64,000 nucleotides of DNA from Oscillospiraceae bacterium. GTDB taxonomy: Bacteria; Bacillota; Clostridia; Oscillospirales; Ruminococcaceae. The position numbers and the translations under genes are program-made. Position 1 is the stretch's first letter. Every line of letters starts with the position of its first letter. The notes below the pieces were generated by a model. The model ran no database searches. It was given only the letters and a program-made list of their open reading frames with translations, and was not told the origin of the DNA. Shown here one piece after another: positions 1 through 8,459 of the stretch. The stretch spans positions 1 to 64,000 of the forward strand of contig JAGAUA010000055.1 of NCBI GenBank assembly GCA_017847885.1, written 5' to 3'.

Positions 1-170
1 GGTTCTTTCTTTAGGTTTGTATTCGTTACTTCAACCATTGTTCAATTTTCAAGATTCCAGACTGAACGCAAGCGTTCAGTTCCGAATTTGCTTGCAAACT
101 TCGTTTGCATTTTTCTTGCGAAAAACCGCAAATTCTTTTTTGTTTGTTCGCTCCTCGTGGTGAGAACGCT
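1..170 (-). other. probable 5' leader of an rRNA operon lying off the left edge
   Basis: Read on the minus strand, this stretch lies downstream of three tandem strong promoters and has no plausible gene. It contains a TTGAAAATTGAACAAT stretch (around 38-53) and an A/G-rich run at the very edge, which resemble the region just before 16S rRNA in clostridia. A perfect 18-bp palindrome (CTGAACGC-AA-GCGTTCAG, 62-79) and a small GCAAAC/GTTTGC hairpin (about 93-108) could be processing structures. The 16S gene itself is not in the window, so this is inference from leader style and promoter arrangement. Confidence 0.5.
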
Positions 171-175
171 TATCT

Positions 176-204
176 ATTATATCATAAGCTTTTCGGTTTG
201 TCAA
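176..204 (-). promoter_or_regulatory. tandem promoter P1 (nearest the presumed rRNA genes)
   Basis: On the minus strand this reads TTGACA (199-204), a 17-bp spacer and TATAAT (176-181), a perfect sigma-A consensus. It is the last of three equivalent promoters firing leftward. Confidence 0.75.
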
Positions 205-273
205 GTACTTTTTCAAAATATTTTTTATTTTGTTTTTTCGTACTTAACTCGCCTTTCCGCGTGGAACTTTTTT

Positions 274-302
274 ATTATATCACTTTCTCTTGAGTTTGTC
301 AA
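274..302 (-). promoter_or_regulatory. tandem promoter P2
   Basis: Minus-strand TTGACA (297-302), 17-bp spacer and TATAAT (274-279), the same perfect geometry as the promoter about 100 bp downstream. The flanking T-rich sequence is similar between the copies. Confidence 0.75.
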
Positions 303-424
303 GTGCTTTTTTAGATTTTTTTCAAAATCTTTTTCGGCGCTTTGCCTATCTTTTTCACATCTCCCGATGTTTTCAAGGCTCTTCGCTTTCTTTTTTACTT
401 AACCTCTCGTGAGTCAGCTTTTAT

Positions 425-453
425 ATTATATCGCTTTATATTCCGTTTGTCAA
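425..453 (-). promoter_or_regulatory. tandem promoter P3 (farthest upstream)
   Basis: Minus-strand TTGACA (448-453), 17-bp spacer and TATAAT (425-430). With the two copies at 176 and 274 it forms a three-promoter array typical of rRNA operons. The remaining sequence from 455 to 555 is AT-rich and I see no gene in it. Confidence 0.75.
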
Positions 454-555
454 GGGTGTTTTTCAGTTTCGGCACTTTCACCCCCAAATTGCAAATTAAT
501 TCGACTTTTTACAGCACTATGCACATCACATCTGCCTTAAATTGACTTTAAATGC

Positions 556-582
556 AAAAATCGGGCATTTTCAGCCCGATTT
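556..582 (-). terminator. intrinsic terminator of the zinc-ribbon membrane gene
   Basis: AAATCGGGC and GCCCGATTT (558-566 and 574-582) form a 9-bp stem followed on the minus strand by a short T run. It lies 14 bp past the stop codon of the gene at 596-1426 and separates it from the promoter array. Confidence 0.75.
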
Positions 583-595
583 CCGTAACGCAAGC

Positions 596-1426
596 TTATT
601 CCGCCTGCAAAATCATATTAAGATAGTCCAAAGTATTTTCCGTCACGTCTTTGACCTGACCGTCAACATCGCTTACCGTAACGCAGAAATTCTTCACAAC
701 CGTATTTCCCGATTCGCTGTCAATATAGTGATAGCGATAAACATACGTGGACGTATTATTCACACTTTCCTTTTTAATAGTATACGGCTTCAGACCAAGC
801 GCGCGCTCTGCAGCTTTCACGCTCATGCCGAACTCAACGACCGACGTTTCAATTTTGGACGCTGTTTTCTGACCCATCCAGTTGTGCTTCAATATGCTGA
901 AATTGTAAAGCTTTGCTTCCGATGCCGAGTCTCCCTCGCCTTTTTTCAGCACAACGACCCACTCGGGCACCGTTATTCCGCTGACGGTCACGCATTTTTC
1001 AGACTCGCATATATAATCGTAATCCGCAATGTGATTTACCGCGCCGTAAAGCGAGCTTTCGCCGCTCAGAAACGCAACGCCCGTATCAGCCTCGATTTTG
1101 GCAATATCCCTGCCGAGAGGAACGCTGTCAAAAATCTTTTTTCCGCGAGACGCCTTGACCGCCGCCGTGATATACACCGCAGCGACGATTATAATAGCCA
1201 AAACGACTGCCGCGCAGACAATTTTCATTATCAAATTCAGCTTTCTGCGCTTATCGCCGTCTGCGCTGTCGTTTTTGCCCTTTTTACTTTTCTTTTTCTT
1301 TGCAGGTGCAGGCTCTTCCGCCTTTTCTTCCTTTACAGCTGTATCGTTAACGATAATTTCCGCGCCGCATACTCCGCAGAAAACATCGTTTTCACCAATT
1401 TCGCTCTGACATTCGGGACATCTCAT
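596..1426 (-). CDS. zinc-ribbon, single-pass membrane protein of unknown function
   Basis: The 276-residue product begins with a zinc ribbon (CPEC at 3-6 and CGVC at 17-20), followed by an acidic/Ala-rich linker and a very basic stretch (about 43-62). One strongly hydrophobic segment spans about 64-90. The remaining 180 residues would then be outside the cell and look like a small globular domain. The arrangement of zinc ribbon, basic linker, one membrane span and outer domain is common in uncharacterised Firmicute proteins. A minus-strand consensus promoter at 1463-1491 and a terminator at 556-582 make it a single-gene transcript. The outer domain was not recognised and no role is assigned. 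Confidence 0.85.
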   Translation of the reverse strand: MRCPECQSEIGENDVFCGVCGAEIIVNDTAVKEEKAEEPAPAKKKKSKKGKNDSADGDKRRKLNLIMKIVCAAVVLAIIIVAAVYITAAVKASRGKKIFDSVPLGRDIAKIEADTGVAFLSGESSLYGAVNHIADYDYICESEKCVTVSGITVPEWVVVLKKGEGDSASEAKLYNFSILKHNWMGQKTASKIETSVVEFGMSVKAAERALGLKPYTIKKESVNNTSTYVYRYHYIDSESGNTVVKNFCVTVSDVDGQVKDVTENTLDYLNMILQAE

Positions 1427-1462
1427 TCAGACCTACCCCTTTCGGTTATAGTATACATATAT

Positions 1463-1491
1463 ATAATAGCATCTGCAAATTAATTTGTCAA
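1463..1491 (-). promoter_or_regulatory. promoter of the zinc-ribbon membrane gene
   Basis: Minus-strand TTGACA (1486-1491), 17-bp spacer and TATTAT (1463-1468), about 37 bp before the ATG at 1426. Confidence 0.7.
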
Positions 1492-1546
1492 CAATCGGTG
1501 CAAAATGCCGAAAAAGAAAAAGTCAGATTATGCAAAAACACGATTA

Positions 1547-1575
1547 TAGACATTTACTCCCCTTTGTGATATAAT
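1547..1575 (+). promoter_or_regulatory. promoter of the MFS transporter gene
   Basis: TAGACA (1547-1552), 17-bp spacer and TATAAT (1570-1575), placed about 58 bp before the TTG start at 1634. Confidence 0.6.
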
Positions 1576-1633
1576 TGTTGAAAAAGCGCACGGTCATTGC
1601 GCCGAACTGTTACAAACGAAAGGAAAGAGCGGC

Positions 1634-2815
1634 TTGAATTACAACAAAACCATATTTTCATGCTTTACAGGATATATCGTGCAGGCAATTATCAATAACT
1701 TTATTCCCCTGCTTTTTATTACGCTGCAAAATCAGTATGACATTCCGCTGGCAAAGATAACCTTGCTGATAACGGTAAACTTCTGCATACAGCTTGCCGT
1801 TGACCTGCTCTCGGCAGTATTTGTGGATAAGATCGGCTACAAAATATCCATAGTTGCGGCGCATATTTTTTCGGCGGCAGGACTTATACTGCTGACGGTG
1901 CTGCCCGAGCTGATGGACCCGTTTACGGGGATACTTATCGCCGTTGCGGTGTATGCGGTAGGCGGCGGACTTATAGAAGTGCTGATAAGCCCTATCATGG
2001 AGGGTTGCCCGACAGACAACAAGGCGACGGCAATGAGCCTGCTCCATTCATTTTACTGCTGGGGACAGGTTGGTGTCGTGCTTGGTTCCACAATATTTTT
2101 TGAAATACTGGGCACGGGCAACTGGAAAATACTTGCGTGCATATGGGCGGCTGTACCGCTAATAAACGGCATTTTGTTTGTAAACGCACCCATTGCGCCG
2201 CTGATTTCCGAGGACGAAAAGGGCATGAGTCTCAAAGAGCTTCTGACAAACAAGGTGTTCTGGCTGCTTATGGTGATGATGGTATGCGCAGGAGCAAGCG
2301 AGCTGTCCGTGAGCCAATGGGCGTCCTTCTTTGCGGAGGAGGGTCTCGGCATAAGCAAAACGGCAGGCGACCTTGCAGGACCTATGATGTTTGCGGTCTT
2401 AATGGGAGGCGCAAGAGCGTTTTACGGCAAATACGGCGAAAAAATACAGCTTGACAAGTTTATGACCGCCAGCGGAATTTTGTGCGTATTATCATATTTG
2501 ATGATAGCTCTTGTACCCTCGCCGATCGTCAGTCTTGCAGGGGTAGCGGTCTGCGGATTATCTGTGGGGATAATGTGGCCGGGGACGTTCAGCAAAGCTG
2601 CCGTGGCGCTGCGCAAGGGCGGAACAGCGCTGTTCTCCCTGCTTGTCCTTGCGGGGGATCTGGGCTGTTCGGGAGGACCTACTCTTGTGGGACTTATTTC
2701 GGATAACGCAGGTCATAATATGCGAATAGGAATTTTGGCGGCAATAGTATTCCCCTTAGGATTATTGCCTGCGCTTAGGCTGCTGAAAAAGCTTTCGGCA
2801 GCGGAAAAGTCTTGA
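1634..2815 (+). CDS. major facilitator superfamily (MFS) transporter
   Basis: The 393-residue product is almost entirely hydrophobic and has about twelve predicted membrane spans in two halves, with a soluble loop near residues 190-205. This is the usual length and layout of an MFS carrier. It resembles sugar and multidrug carriers of the family, but no substrate can be read from the sequence. The start is TTG at 1634, chosen because a good AAAGGAAAG Shine-Dalgarno sequence lies upstream and no ATG is available. It has its own promoter and no functional partner next door. A small membrane protein follows on the same strand after about 40 bp with no obvious terminator between. Confidence 0.85.
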   Translation: MNYNKTIFSCFTGYIVQAIINNFIPLLFITLQNQYDIPLAKITLLITVNFCIQLAVDLLSAVFVDKIGYKISIVAAHIFSAAGLILLTVLPELMDPFTGILIAVAVYAVGGGLIEVLISPIMEGCPTDNKATAMSLLHSFYCWGQVGVVLGSTIFFEILGTGNWKILACIWAAVPLINGILFVNAPIAPLISEDEKGMSLKELLTNKVFWLLMVMMVCAGASELSVSQWASFFAEEGLGISKTAGDLAGPMMFAVLMGGARAFYGKYGEKIQLDKFMTASGILCVLSYLMIALVPSPIVSLAGVAVCGLSVGIMWPGTFSKAAVALRKGGTALFSLLVLAGDLGCSGGPTLVGLISDNAGHNMRIGILAAIVFPLGLLPALRLLKKLSAAEKS

Positions 2816-2857
2816 TTATTTGCTGTTAGCTGAAAGAATGTGAAAAGGGGATTATTT

Positions 2858-3187
2858 ATGAAGAAAGAAGCAACAAAAGCTAACGAAAGTTCCTTTGAAC
2901 AGCTGGTTATTAAGCTTTCTTTGTCAATTTGTGTGAATATATTTTTAGTTGTAGGCGTATGTTTCTTGCTTTATGAAACAGGTTTCAGTACAGGAAAAAA
3001 GCTCATGCTATTATATGCTGCAATTGCTGCTTCATATATTGTTGCAATTGTATTGCACACCATTATTTTTGTAAATAAGCCGCTAAAAAAGTATAGATGG
3101 CTATATATTTTAATCACTTTAATCGGAATGTTTCCTCAAATATGGAGTGTTATTTTAGCTTGGTTAGACCTGATTAATTTTATATAA
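2858..3187 (+). CDS. small membrane protein of unknown function
   Basis: This encodes 109 residues with three hydrophobic segments (about 17-38, 46-70 and 82-105) separated by short charged loops. An in-frame GTG exists at 2840, but the ATG at 2858 has AAAAGGGG about 7 bp upstream and is preferred. Base composition is clearly more AT-rich than the flanking MFS and tex genes, which suggests a different history, perhaps recent acquisition. No family was recognised. It follows the MFS gene on the same strand and may share its transcript. Confidence 0.65.
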   Translation: MKKEATKANESSFEQLVIKLSLSICVNIFLVVGVCFLLYETGFSTGKKLMLLYAAIAASYIVAIVLHTIIFVNKPLKKYRWLYILITLIGMFPQIWSVILAWLDLINFI

Positions 3188-3226
3188 GCAACTATACAAG
3201 CTTAGTAGCGACCTGCAATAAAAAAC

Positions 3227-3255
3227 TTGCCAAATTTCCATAAATATGATATAAT
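3227..3255 (+). promoter_or_regulatory. promoter of tex
   Basis: TTGCCA (3227-3232), 17-bp spacer and TATAAT (3250-3255). A GCTGTT/AACAGC hairpin sits in the leader at about 3262-3283, ahead of the TTG start at 3315. Confidence 0.65.
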
Positions 3256-3314
3256 GGTAAAGCTGTTTCACGGCCGGAACAGCACGGTATTTTTACCCGG
3301 AAAGGAAGATTTTT

Positions 3315-5489
3315 TTGAACATTAACGAAACGCTTGCCAAAGAATTCAAGCTTCGTCAGGAGCAGATCGACAACACGGTATCGCTTATCGACGACGGCAA
3401 AACTATCCCGTTTATCGCCCGTTACCGCAAGGAGCTGACAGGCTCGCTGGACGACCAGCTGCTCCGTGAGATCTTTGACAGGCTCACATATCTGCGCAAC
3501 CTGGAAAAGCGCAAGGAGGAGATCACCGCAGCCATTACCGAGCAGGAAAAGATGACCGATGAGATCGCTGCTGCGATTGAAAAGGCGGTCACTCTCGTTG
3601 AGGTGGAGGACATTTACCGTCCCTTCAAGCCCAAGCGCAAGACGAGAGGCTCTGTTGCCCGTGAGCGCGGTCTTGAGCCTCTTGCGGAATTTATTCTTGC
3701 TCAGGACAAGTCCGCTGACCCCGACTCCGAGGCGGAAAAGTACATTGACGAGGAAAAGGGCGTGCCCGATGCTGCTGCCGCTTTGCAGGGCGCTATGGAC
3801 ATTATTGCCGAGGATATTTCCGACGACGCGGAGCTTCGCAAAAAGCTTCGTGCCATGATTACCAAGAACGGTATGCTTACCTCAAAGGCTGCCGATCCCG
3901 AGGAGGAAACGGTGTACAAAAACTACTACGATTTCTCCGAGCCTGTTTTCAGAGTGGCGGGACATCGCGTTCTTGCCATTGACCGCGGCGAACGTGAGGA
4001 CAAGCTGAAAGTTTCCGTGGTTATTCCCGAAGGCAGCGGCGAGAGCCTTACCTCCGAGAAGTATGTGAAGAACGCTTCCCCCTGCGGAGAGCTTGTTAAG
4101 GCTGCTGCCGAGGACAGCTTCAAACGGCTGATTTTTCCGTCCGTTGAGCGTGAAATTCGTGCCGACCTTACAGAGAAGGCGTGCGAGGCGGCTATCAAGG
4201 TGTTTGCTTCAAACCTCCGTCAGCTTCTTATGCAGCCGCCCGTTAAGGGTAACGTTGCACTCGGTCTTGACCCGGGTTACAGAACGGGCTGCAAGCTTGC
4301 GGTGGTTGACGCTACGGGCAAGGTGCTTGACACGGGCGTTGCGTACATCACCACCGGTGAACAGCGCAAAATCGAACAGGGCAAGGTTCTGGTGAAAAAT
4401 CTTATCCAAAAGCACGGCGTTTCGATAATCGCTATCGGAAACGGTACAGCTTCCCGTGAGTCGGAGGCTTTTGTTGCCGAGCTTATCAAGGAAATCCCCC
4501 AAAAGGTGGCATACATGGTGGTTTCGGAAGCAGGCGCTTCGGTTTACTCCGCATCAAAGCTGGCGGCGGCTGAATTCCCCGAATATGACGTTTCCCTCAG
4601 AAGCGCGGTATCCATCGCGCGCCGCTTGCAGGACCCTCTTGCGGAGCTTGTTAAGATAGACCCTAAGGCTATCGGCGTTGGTCAATATCAGCATGATATG
4701 CCCAAGGCGCGCATGGACGAGGCTCTGACGGGCGTTGTGGAGGACTGCGTTAACAGCGTGGGCGTTGACCTGAACACGGCTTCACACTCCCTGCTTTCCT
4801 ACATTTCGGGAATAAGTGCGGCGGTGGCAAAAAATATTGTTGCATACCGTGAGGAAAACGGCTCATTTACCGATAGGAAGCAGCTTCTTAAGGTCGCAAA
4901 GCTTGGTCCCAAGGCGTTTGAGCAATGCGCAGGCTTCCTCCGTGTTCAAGGCGGAAAAAATCCGCTGGACAACACTGCCGTTCACCCCGAAAGCTATGAA
5001 GCGGCACAGAAAATCATTGATGAGTGCGGCTTCTCCATTGCCGACCTGAAGGGCAGCAAGCTTGCCGAGATACCCCAAACTGCCGAGAAAATCGGCGTTG
5101 CGAAAATTGCCGAGACCGCAGGAATAGGCGTGCCCACCGTAAAGGACATTCTTAAGGAGCTTGCAAAGCCGGGACGTGACCCCCGTGACGAGCTGCCCCC
5201 TCCCCTGCTCCGCAGCGGCGATGTTATGGAGCTGAAAGACTTAAAGCCCGGCATGGAGCTGATGGGTACTGTCCGCAACGTTATCGACTTCGGCTGCTTT
5301 GTTGACATCGGCGTTCACGAGGACGGTCTTGTTCACATTTCCCAGATTTGCGACCGTTACATCAAGCACCCCCTTGAAGCTGTTAAGGTTGGCGATGTTG
5401 TCAAGGTAAGGGTCATGGACGTTGACGTCAAGCGCAAGAGAATTTCACTTACTATGAAGCTGAACGACAAAAACAATTCTGCGAAATAA
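3315..5489 (+). CDS. tex: Tex-family RNA-binding transcription accessory protein
   Basis: The 724-residue product has the full Tex layout: an N-terminal helical region, a YqgF-like RNase-H-fold domain (around 310-440, beginning near LGLDPGYRTGCK), helix-hairpin-helix segments (around 480-560, with SGISAAVAKNIVAYR) and a C-terminal S1 domain (about 640-715). Tex proteins bind nucleic acid and influence transcription and RNA decay; they act in the cytoplasm. The start is TTG at 3315 with AAAGGAAG upstream, and the length matches the family (about 715-780). It stands alone, with its own promoter and a strong terminator at 5501. Confidence 0.95.
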   Translation: MNINETLAKEFKLRQEQIDNTVSLIDDGKTIPFIARYRKELTGSLDDQLLREIFDRLTYLRNLEKRKEEITAAITEQEKMTDEIAAAIEKAVTLVEVEDIYRPFKPKRKTRGSVARERGLEPLAEFILAQDKSADPDSEAEKYIDEEKGVPDAAAALQGAMDIIAEDISDDAELRKKLRAMITKNGMLTSKAADPEEETVYKNYYDFSEPVFRVAGHRVLAIDRGEREDKLKVSVVIPEGSGESLTSEKYVKNASPCGELVKAAAEDSFKRLIFPSVEREIRADLTEKACEAAIKVFASNLRQLLMQPPVKGNVALGLDPGYRTGCKLAVVDATGKVLDTGVAYITTGEQRKIEQGKVLVKNLIQKHGVSIIAIGNGTASRESEAFVAELIKEIPQKVAYMVVSEAGASVYSASKLAAAEFPEYDVSLRSAVSIARRLQDPLAELVKIDPKAIGVGQYQHDMPKARMDEALTGVVEDCVNSVGVDLNTASHSLLSYISGISAAVAKNIVAYREENGSFTDRKQLLKVAKLGPKAFEQCAGFLRVQGGKNPLDNTAVHPESYEAAQKIIDECGFSIADLKGSKLAEIPQTAEKIGVAKIAETAGIGVPTVKDILKELAKPGRDPRDELPPPLLRSGDVMELKDLKPGMELMGTVRNVIDFGCFVDIGVHEDGLVHISQICDRYIKHPLEAVKVGDVVKVRVMDVDVKRKRISLTMKLNDKNNSAK

Positions 5490-5500
5490 TTAATTTAAAG

Positions 5501-5557
5501 CGCTGTAAATGCTCCGATTTTGTTGAAAATGACGGACTGCATTTACAGCGTTTTTTT
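5501..5557 (+). terminator. intrinsic terminator of tex
   Basis: CGCTGTAAATGC (5501-5512) pairs perfectly with GCATTTACAGCG (5539-5550) and is followed by seven T residues. Confidence 0.9.
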
Positions 5558-5663
5558 GCGCATTTTTATTTTAGTACATTTTAACCGTATTGCCAAGTAG
5601 GTTAGTGGTGATTATTATTTATAGTCCATAAATTTGAACAAAATATTTCCTCTTGCCCCGAAT

Positions 5664-5692
5664 TTGCTAAACCCGAATTTGCGGCGTATAAT
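5664..5692 (+). promoter_or_regulatory. promoter of the ECF-type membrane gene
   Basis: TTGCTA (5664-5669), 17-bp spacer and TATAAT (5687-5692), 30 bp before the ATG at 5722. I found no known riboswitch fold in the short leader. Confidence 0.55.
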
Positions 5693-5721
5693 CAGTATAT
5701 CAACAAAACGGAGGAATTATT

Positions 5722-6540
5722 ATGAGTACTGCTACAACTTCTCAAAAACGTCAAACCCTTTACAGAATTATCACCATCGGACTTATGGCTGCGCTGGCAT
5801 ATGTGGGAAATTATCTCCAGATAAAAATCCCCAACGGTGTGCTTGTGACCCGTATACATCTTGGCAACTCCATGTGTCTGCTTGCAGGTCTGCTTTTCGG
5901 CGGCATGAGCGGCGGTCTTGCTTCGGGTATCGGCGCTGCGCTTTACGACCTTTTTGACCCCGTATACATCGTTTCCGCACCCTACACTTTCTTCTCGAAA
6001 TTTGCAATGGGCTTCACCGCAGGCGTACTGAGACGCAAGGGCAAAAGCGAAAAAACGAGCGTACTTATCGCTGCTATCTGCGGTCAGCTTGTGTATATCG
6101 TCCTTTACCTGCTGAAATCGTACCTCACCATTATTATTCTCGGCGGCACAAGCGAAGCGGCATGGGCGGCTGTGGGTACAAATGCAATCACTTCTTCAAT
6201 CAACGGTGTGCTTGCTGTCGTAATTTCCGTACCGCTTTACTTTGCACTTAGCAGAGCGCTTAAAAATACAAGCATTTCTCCCCTTATCCACGGTAAAACC
6301 GAAGAGAAAAAGAACTGGTTCAATCCGCTTACTGTCGGTCTTACAATTTTTGCAGTTGTTGTTACAGCAATTTTCTCAATCAATCTTGCTGCAACAAACA
6401 AAATCAAAAAAGCCGAGGCTGAAAAGGAAGCTGCATACCAGCAGCAGATCGACGAGCTTAACACTAAGCTTGAATATCTCTATGAGCAGATGGGCGTTGA
6501 GCTTCCCGTGACCGAGGAAGCTGCCGAAGAAACAAAATAA
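5722..6540 (+). CDS. ECF transporter S component-like membrane protein with an extra C-terminal helix and tail
   Basis: Residues 12-185 look like the substrate-binding (S) subunit of an energy-coupling factor vitamin transporter: about six membrane spans with the LMAALAYVGNY-type first helix and Gly-rich helix 2-3 region. Residues 203-224 form an additional membrane span, followed by a charged segment (227-257, Lys/Glu/Gln-rich, likely coiled coil) and an acidic end. S components usually stop after six spans at about 170-210 residues, so the tail is unusual. The substrate cannot be told and no energising subunits are adjacent. ATG at 5722 has GGAGGA upstream. It has its own promoter and a shared terminator at 6551. 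Confidence 0.8.
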   Translation: MSTATTSQKRQTLYRIITIGLMAALAYVGNYLQIKIPNGVLVTRIHLGNSMCLLAGLLFGGMSGGLASGIGAALYDLFDPVYIVSAPYTFFSKFAMGFTAGVLRRKGKSEKTSVLIAAICGQLVYIVLYLLKSYLTIIILGGTSEAAWAAVGTNAITSSINGVLAVVISVPLYFALSRALKNTSISPLIHGKTEEKKNWFNPLTVGLTIFAVVVTAIFSINLAATNKIKKAEAEKEAAYQQQIDELNTKLEYLYEQMGVELPVTEEAAEETK

Positions 6541-6550
6541 TTGACATAAA

Positions 6551-6590
6551 AATACCGTCGGGTGCGATCGTGTACCCGACGGTATTTTTT
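6551..6590. terminator. bidirectional terminator between the ECF gene and tyrS
   Basis: AATACCGTCGGGT (6551-6563) pairs with ACCCGACGGTATT (6574-6586), flanked by A-rich sequence on the left and T on the right. It can end transcription of the plus-strand ECF gene and of tyrS on the minus strand. Confidence 0.9.
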
Positions 6591-7803
6591 ATGCCTTTAT
6601 AGCCTTGTGGAAAACCTTTTTGCCCTTCTTGATGATAACCTCGGTGTCGATCTTGATAAGTGCATTGGGGTCGGTGATCTTCACATCGTCAACAGAAACG
6701 CCGCCCTGCTGAACATTACGTCTTGCCTCGCTCTTTGACGGAACAAGTCCTGTCTTTACAAGCAGGTCGAGAATGTTTATGCCGTCATCGGGAATTTCAG
6801 CAGCAGGAATTTCTGTGGAGGGCATATTCTCGGTGTTTCCTCCGCCACCGAAGAGAGCCTTTGCGCCCTCCTGCGCCTTGTTAGCTTCTTCCTCGCCGTG
6901 AACAAGCTTTGTAAGTTCATACGCAAGAATTTCCTTAGCCTTGTTAAGCTGGCTACCCTCCCAATCGGACATAACCTCAATTTCCTCAATAGGCAGGAAT
7001 GTCAACATTCTGATGCACTTCATAACATCGGCATCGGCAACGTTTCTCCAGTACTGATAGAACTCAAACGGACTTGTCTTTTCGGGGTCGAGCCAAACCG
7101 CACCCTTTTCGGTCTTGCCCATCTTCTTGCCCTCGGAGTTGAGCAGCAGAGTGATAGTCATAGCGTGAGCGTCCTTGCCCAGCTTCTTTCTGATAAGCTC
7201 GGTGCCGCCAAGCATATTCGCCCACTGGTCGTCGCCGCCGAACTGCATATTACAGCCGTACTTCTGGAACAGCATATAGAAGTCGTAGCTCTGCATTATC
7301 ATGTAGTTGAATTCAAGGAATGTGAGACCACGCTCCATTCTCTGCTTGTAGCACTCGAAGGTCAGCATCTTGTTTACCGAAAAGCAAGCGCCCACTTCTC
7401 TCAGCACATCGATATAGTTGAGGTTCATAAGCCAGTCGGCATTGTTTACCATAATAGCCTTGCCGTCGGAGAAGTCGATAAAGCGGCTCATCTGCTTTTT
7501 GAAGCACTCGATGTTATGCTCGATATCCTCTTTGGTAAGCATCTTTCTCATATCGGACTTGCCGGACGGGTCGCCTATCATGCCCGTACCGCCGCCAAGC
7601 AGCGCAATAGGCTTGTTGCCTGCCATCTGCAAGCGCTTCATAAGACAGAGCGCCATAAAGTGACCTACATGAAGGCTGTCGGCAGTAGGGTCAAAGCCGA
7701 TGTAGAAGGTAGCCTTGCCCTCGTTTATCATTTTCTTGATTTCTTCCTCATCGGTTACCTGCGCGATAAGTCCGCGGGCAACAAGTTCGTCGTAAAGCGT
7801 CAT
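6589..7803 (-). CDS. tyrS: tyrosine--tRNA ligase
   Basis: The 404-residue product charges tRNA-Tyr with tyrosine in the cytoplasm. The class I signature is HVGH at 45-48 and the second active-site loop is KMGKT at 227-231, in the context [17 protein letters not shown] typical of bacterial TyrRS. A C-terminal S4 RNA-binding domain covers about 339-400. ATG at 7803 has AAAGGAG upstream. It is the last gene of a same-strand run that begins at the T-box leader near 10.8 kb, whose apparent specifier codon is UAC (Tyr), so it may be controlled by uncharged tRNA-Tyr from 3 kb away. No separate T-box or strong promoter is visible in the 105 bp before it. Confidence 0.97.
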   Translation of the reverse strand: MTLYDELVARGLIAQVTDEEEIKKMINEGKATFYIGFDPTADSLHVGHFMALCLMKRLQMAGNKPIALLGGGTGMIGDPSGKSDMRKMLTKEDIEHNIECFKKQMSRFIDFSDGKAIMVNNADWLMNLNYIDVLREVGACFSVNKMLTFECYKQRMERGLTFLEFNYMIMQSYDFYMLFQKYGCNMQFGGDDQWANMLGGTELIRKKLGKDAHAMTITLLLNSEGKKMGKTEKGAVWLDPEKTSPFEFYQYWRNVADADVMKCIRMLTFLPIEEIEVMSDWEGSQLNKAKEILAYELTKLVHGEEEANKAQEGAKALFGGGGNTENMPSTEIPAAEIPDDGINILDLLVKTGLVPSKSEARRNVQQGGVSVDDVKITDPNALIKIDTEVIIKKGKKVFHKAIKA

Positions 7804-7908
7804 AATTTTTACTCCTTTATATAAAATAATTTTTCAACTTTTTATTTGCCATAAACGATGAAATCAAATGCTGATCTCACGGATACCACCGCCCTTCAAA
7901 GTTACTTT

Positions 7909-8394
7909 TCAGTTTCTCGTATCATTTATATAACTCGTAAAATACTCCGGCAGATTTTGAATTATTTCCTTGGCAAGCACAGGTCTTATGTCATAATCAT
8001 CAAGCTTTTCAATAGGCAGCCAGCACATCTTCTCACTTTCGCCAAATGTTGTTACGCTGCCGACATCATACTCTTTTTTCTCCGTCGGCTTCATTAAATA
8101 GTAATACTCAATTGTGTGGCAGTCCAGATTTTCAAGTGCATCAGAACCCTTGAAGAAATTTTCAATCAGGCACAGCGGTCTTTCAATTTGAAAATGCTCG
8201 CCCGTTTCCTCGTATACCTCGCGAAGAACGGCTTCATCCGAGCGTTCGCCAACGTGAACTCCGCCGCCAATTGTGTAGTAATAGCCTGATTTTTCACCGT
8301 ATGAAAACAGCGCATGACCCTCTGAAATAATTATCGCACCGACTCTGTAACGAAACCATTCATTCTCGGCACAGAAACAGCAGTCAACAGACAT
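7909..8394 (-). CDS. NUDIX hydrolase
   Basis: This encodes a 161-residue hydrolase with a complete Nudix box (GGGVHVGERSDEAVLREVYE onward, fitting GX5EX7REUXEEXGU), the Mg2+-binding helix that cleaves nucleoside-diphosphate-linked substrates. The substrate is unknown. The ATG at 8394 is preferred over an upstream in-frame start at 8427 because AGAGGTG lies just before it. It sits 65 bp after the VOC gene and 105 bp before tyrS in a same-strand run. After its TGA stop the frame stays open for 14 more codons to a second TGA (7864-7866), so the end may once have been longer. Confidence 0.88.
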   Translation of the reverse strand: MSVDCCFCAENEWFRYRVGAIIISEGHALFSYGEKSGYYYTIGGGVHVGERSDEAVLREVYEETGEHFQIERPLCLIENFFKGSDALENLDCHTIEYYYLMKPTEKKEYDVGSVTTFGESEKMCWLPIEKLDDYDIRPVLAKEIIQNLPEYFTSYINDTRN

Positions 8395-8459
8395 ATCAGC
8401 ACCTCTTTTCAAACACAGAAATTGCACAATAGTTCAGCAATCAAACCTGCCTTGATCGG

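Noticed and set aside
176..453. Regularly repeated TATTATATC...GTTTGTCAAG units, considered as a CRISPR-like or direct-repeat array
   Set aside because: Only three units, unequal spacing and clear -35/-10 boxes with exact 17-bp spacers; these are promoters.
542..1483. 313-codon frame on the plus strand at the left end
   Set aside because: It is antisense to the zinc-ribbon membrane gene, whose Cys motifs, promoter and terminator are all on the minus strand.
7874..7896. T-box-like string GGGCGGTGGTATCCGTGAG (minus strand) just before tyrS
   Set aside because: It resembles the T-box core, but only about 50 bp separate it from the NUDIX gene, there is no stem I and no terminator follows. It also reads as a codon continuation of the NUDIX frame.
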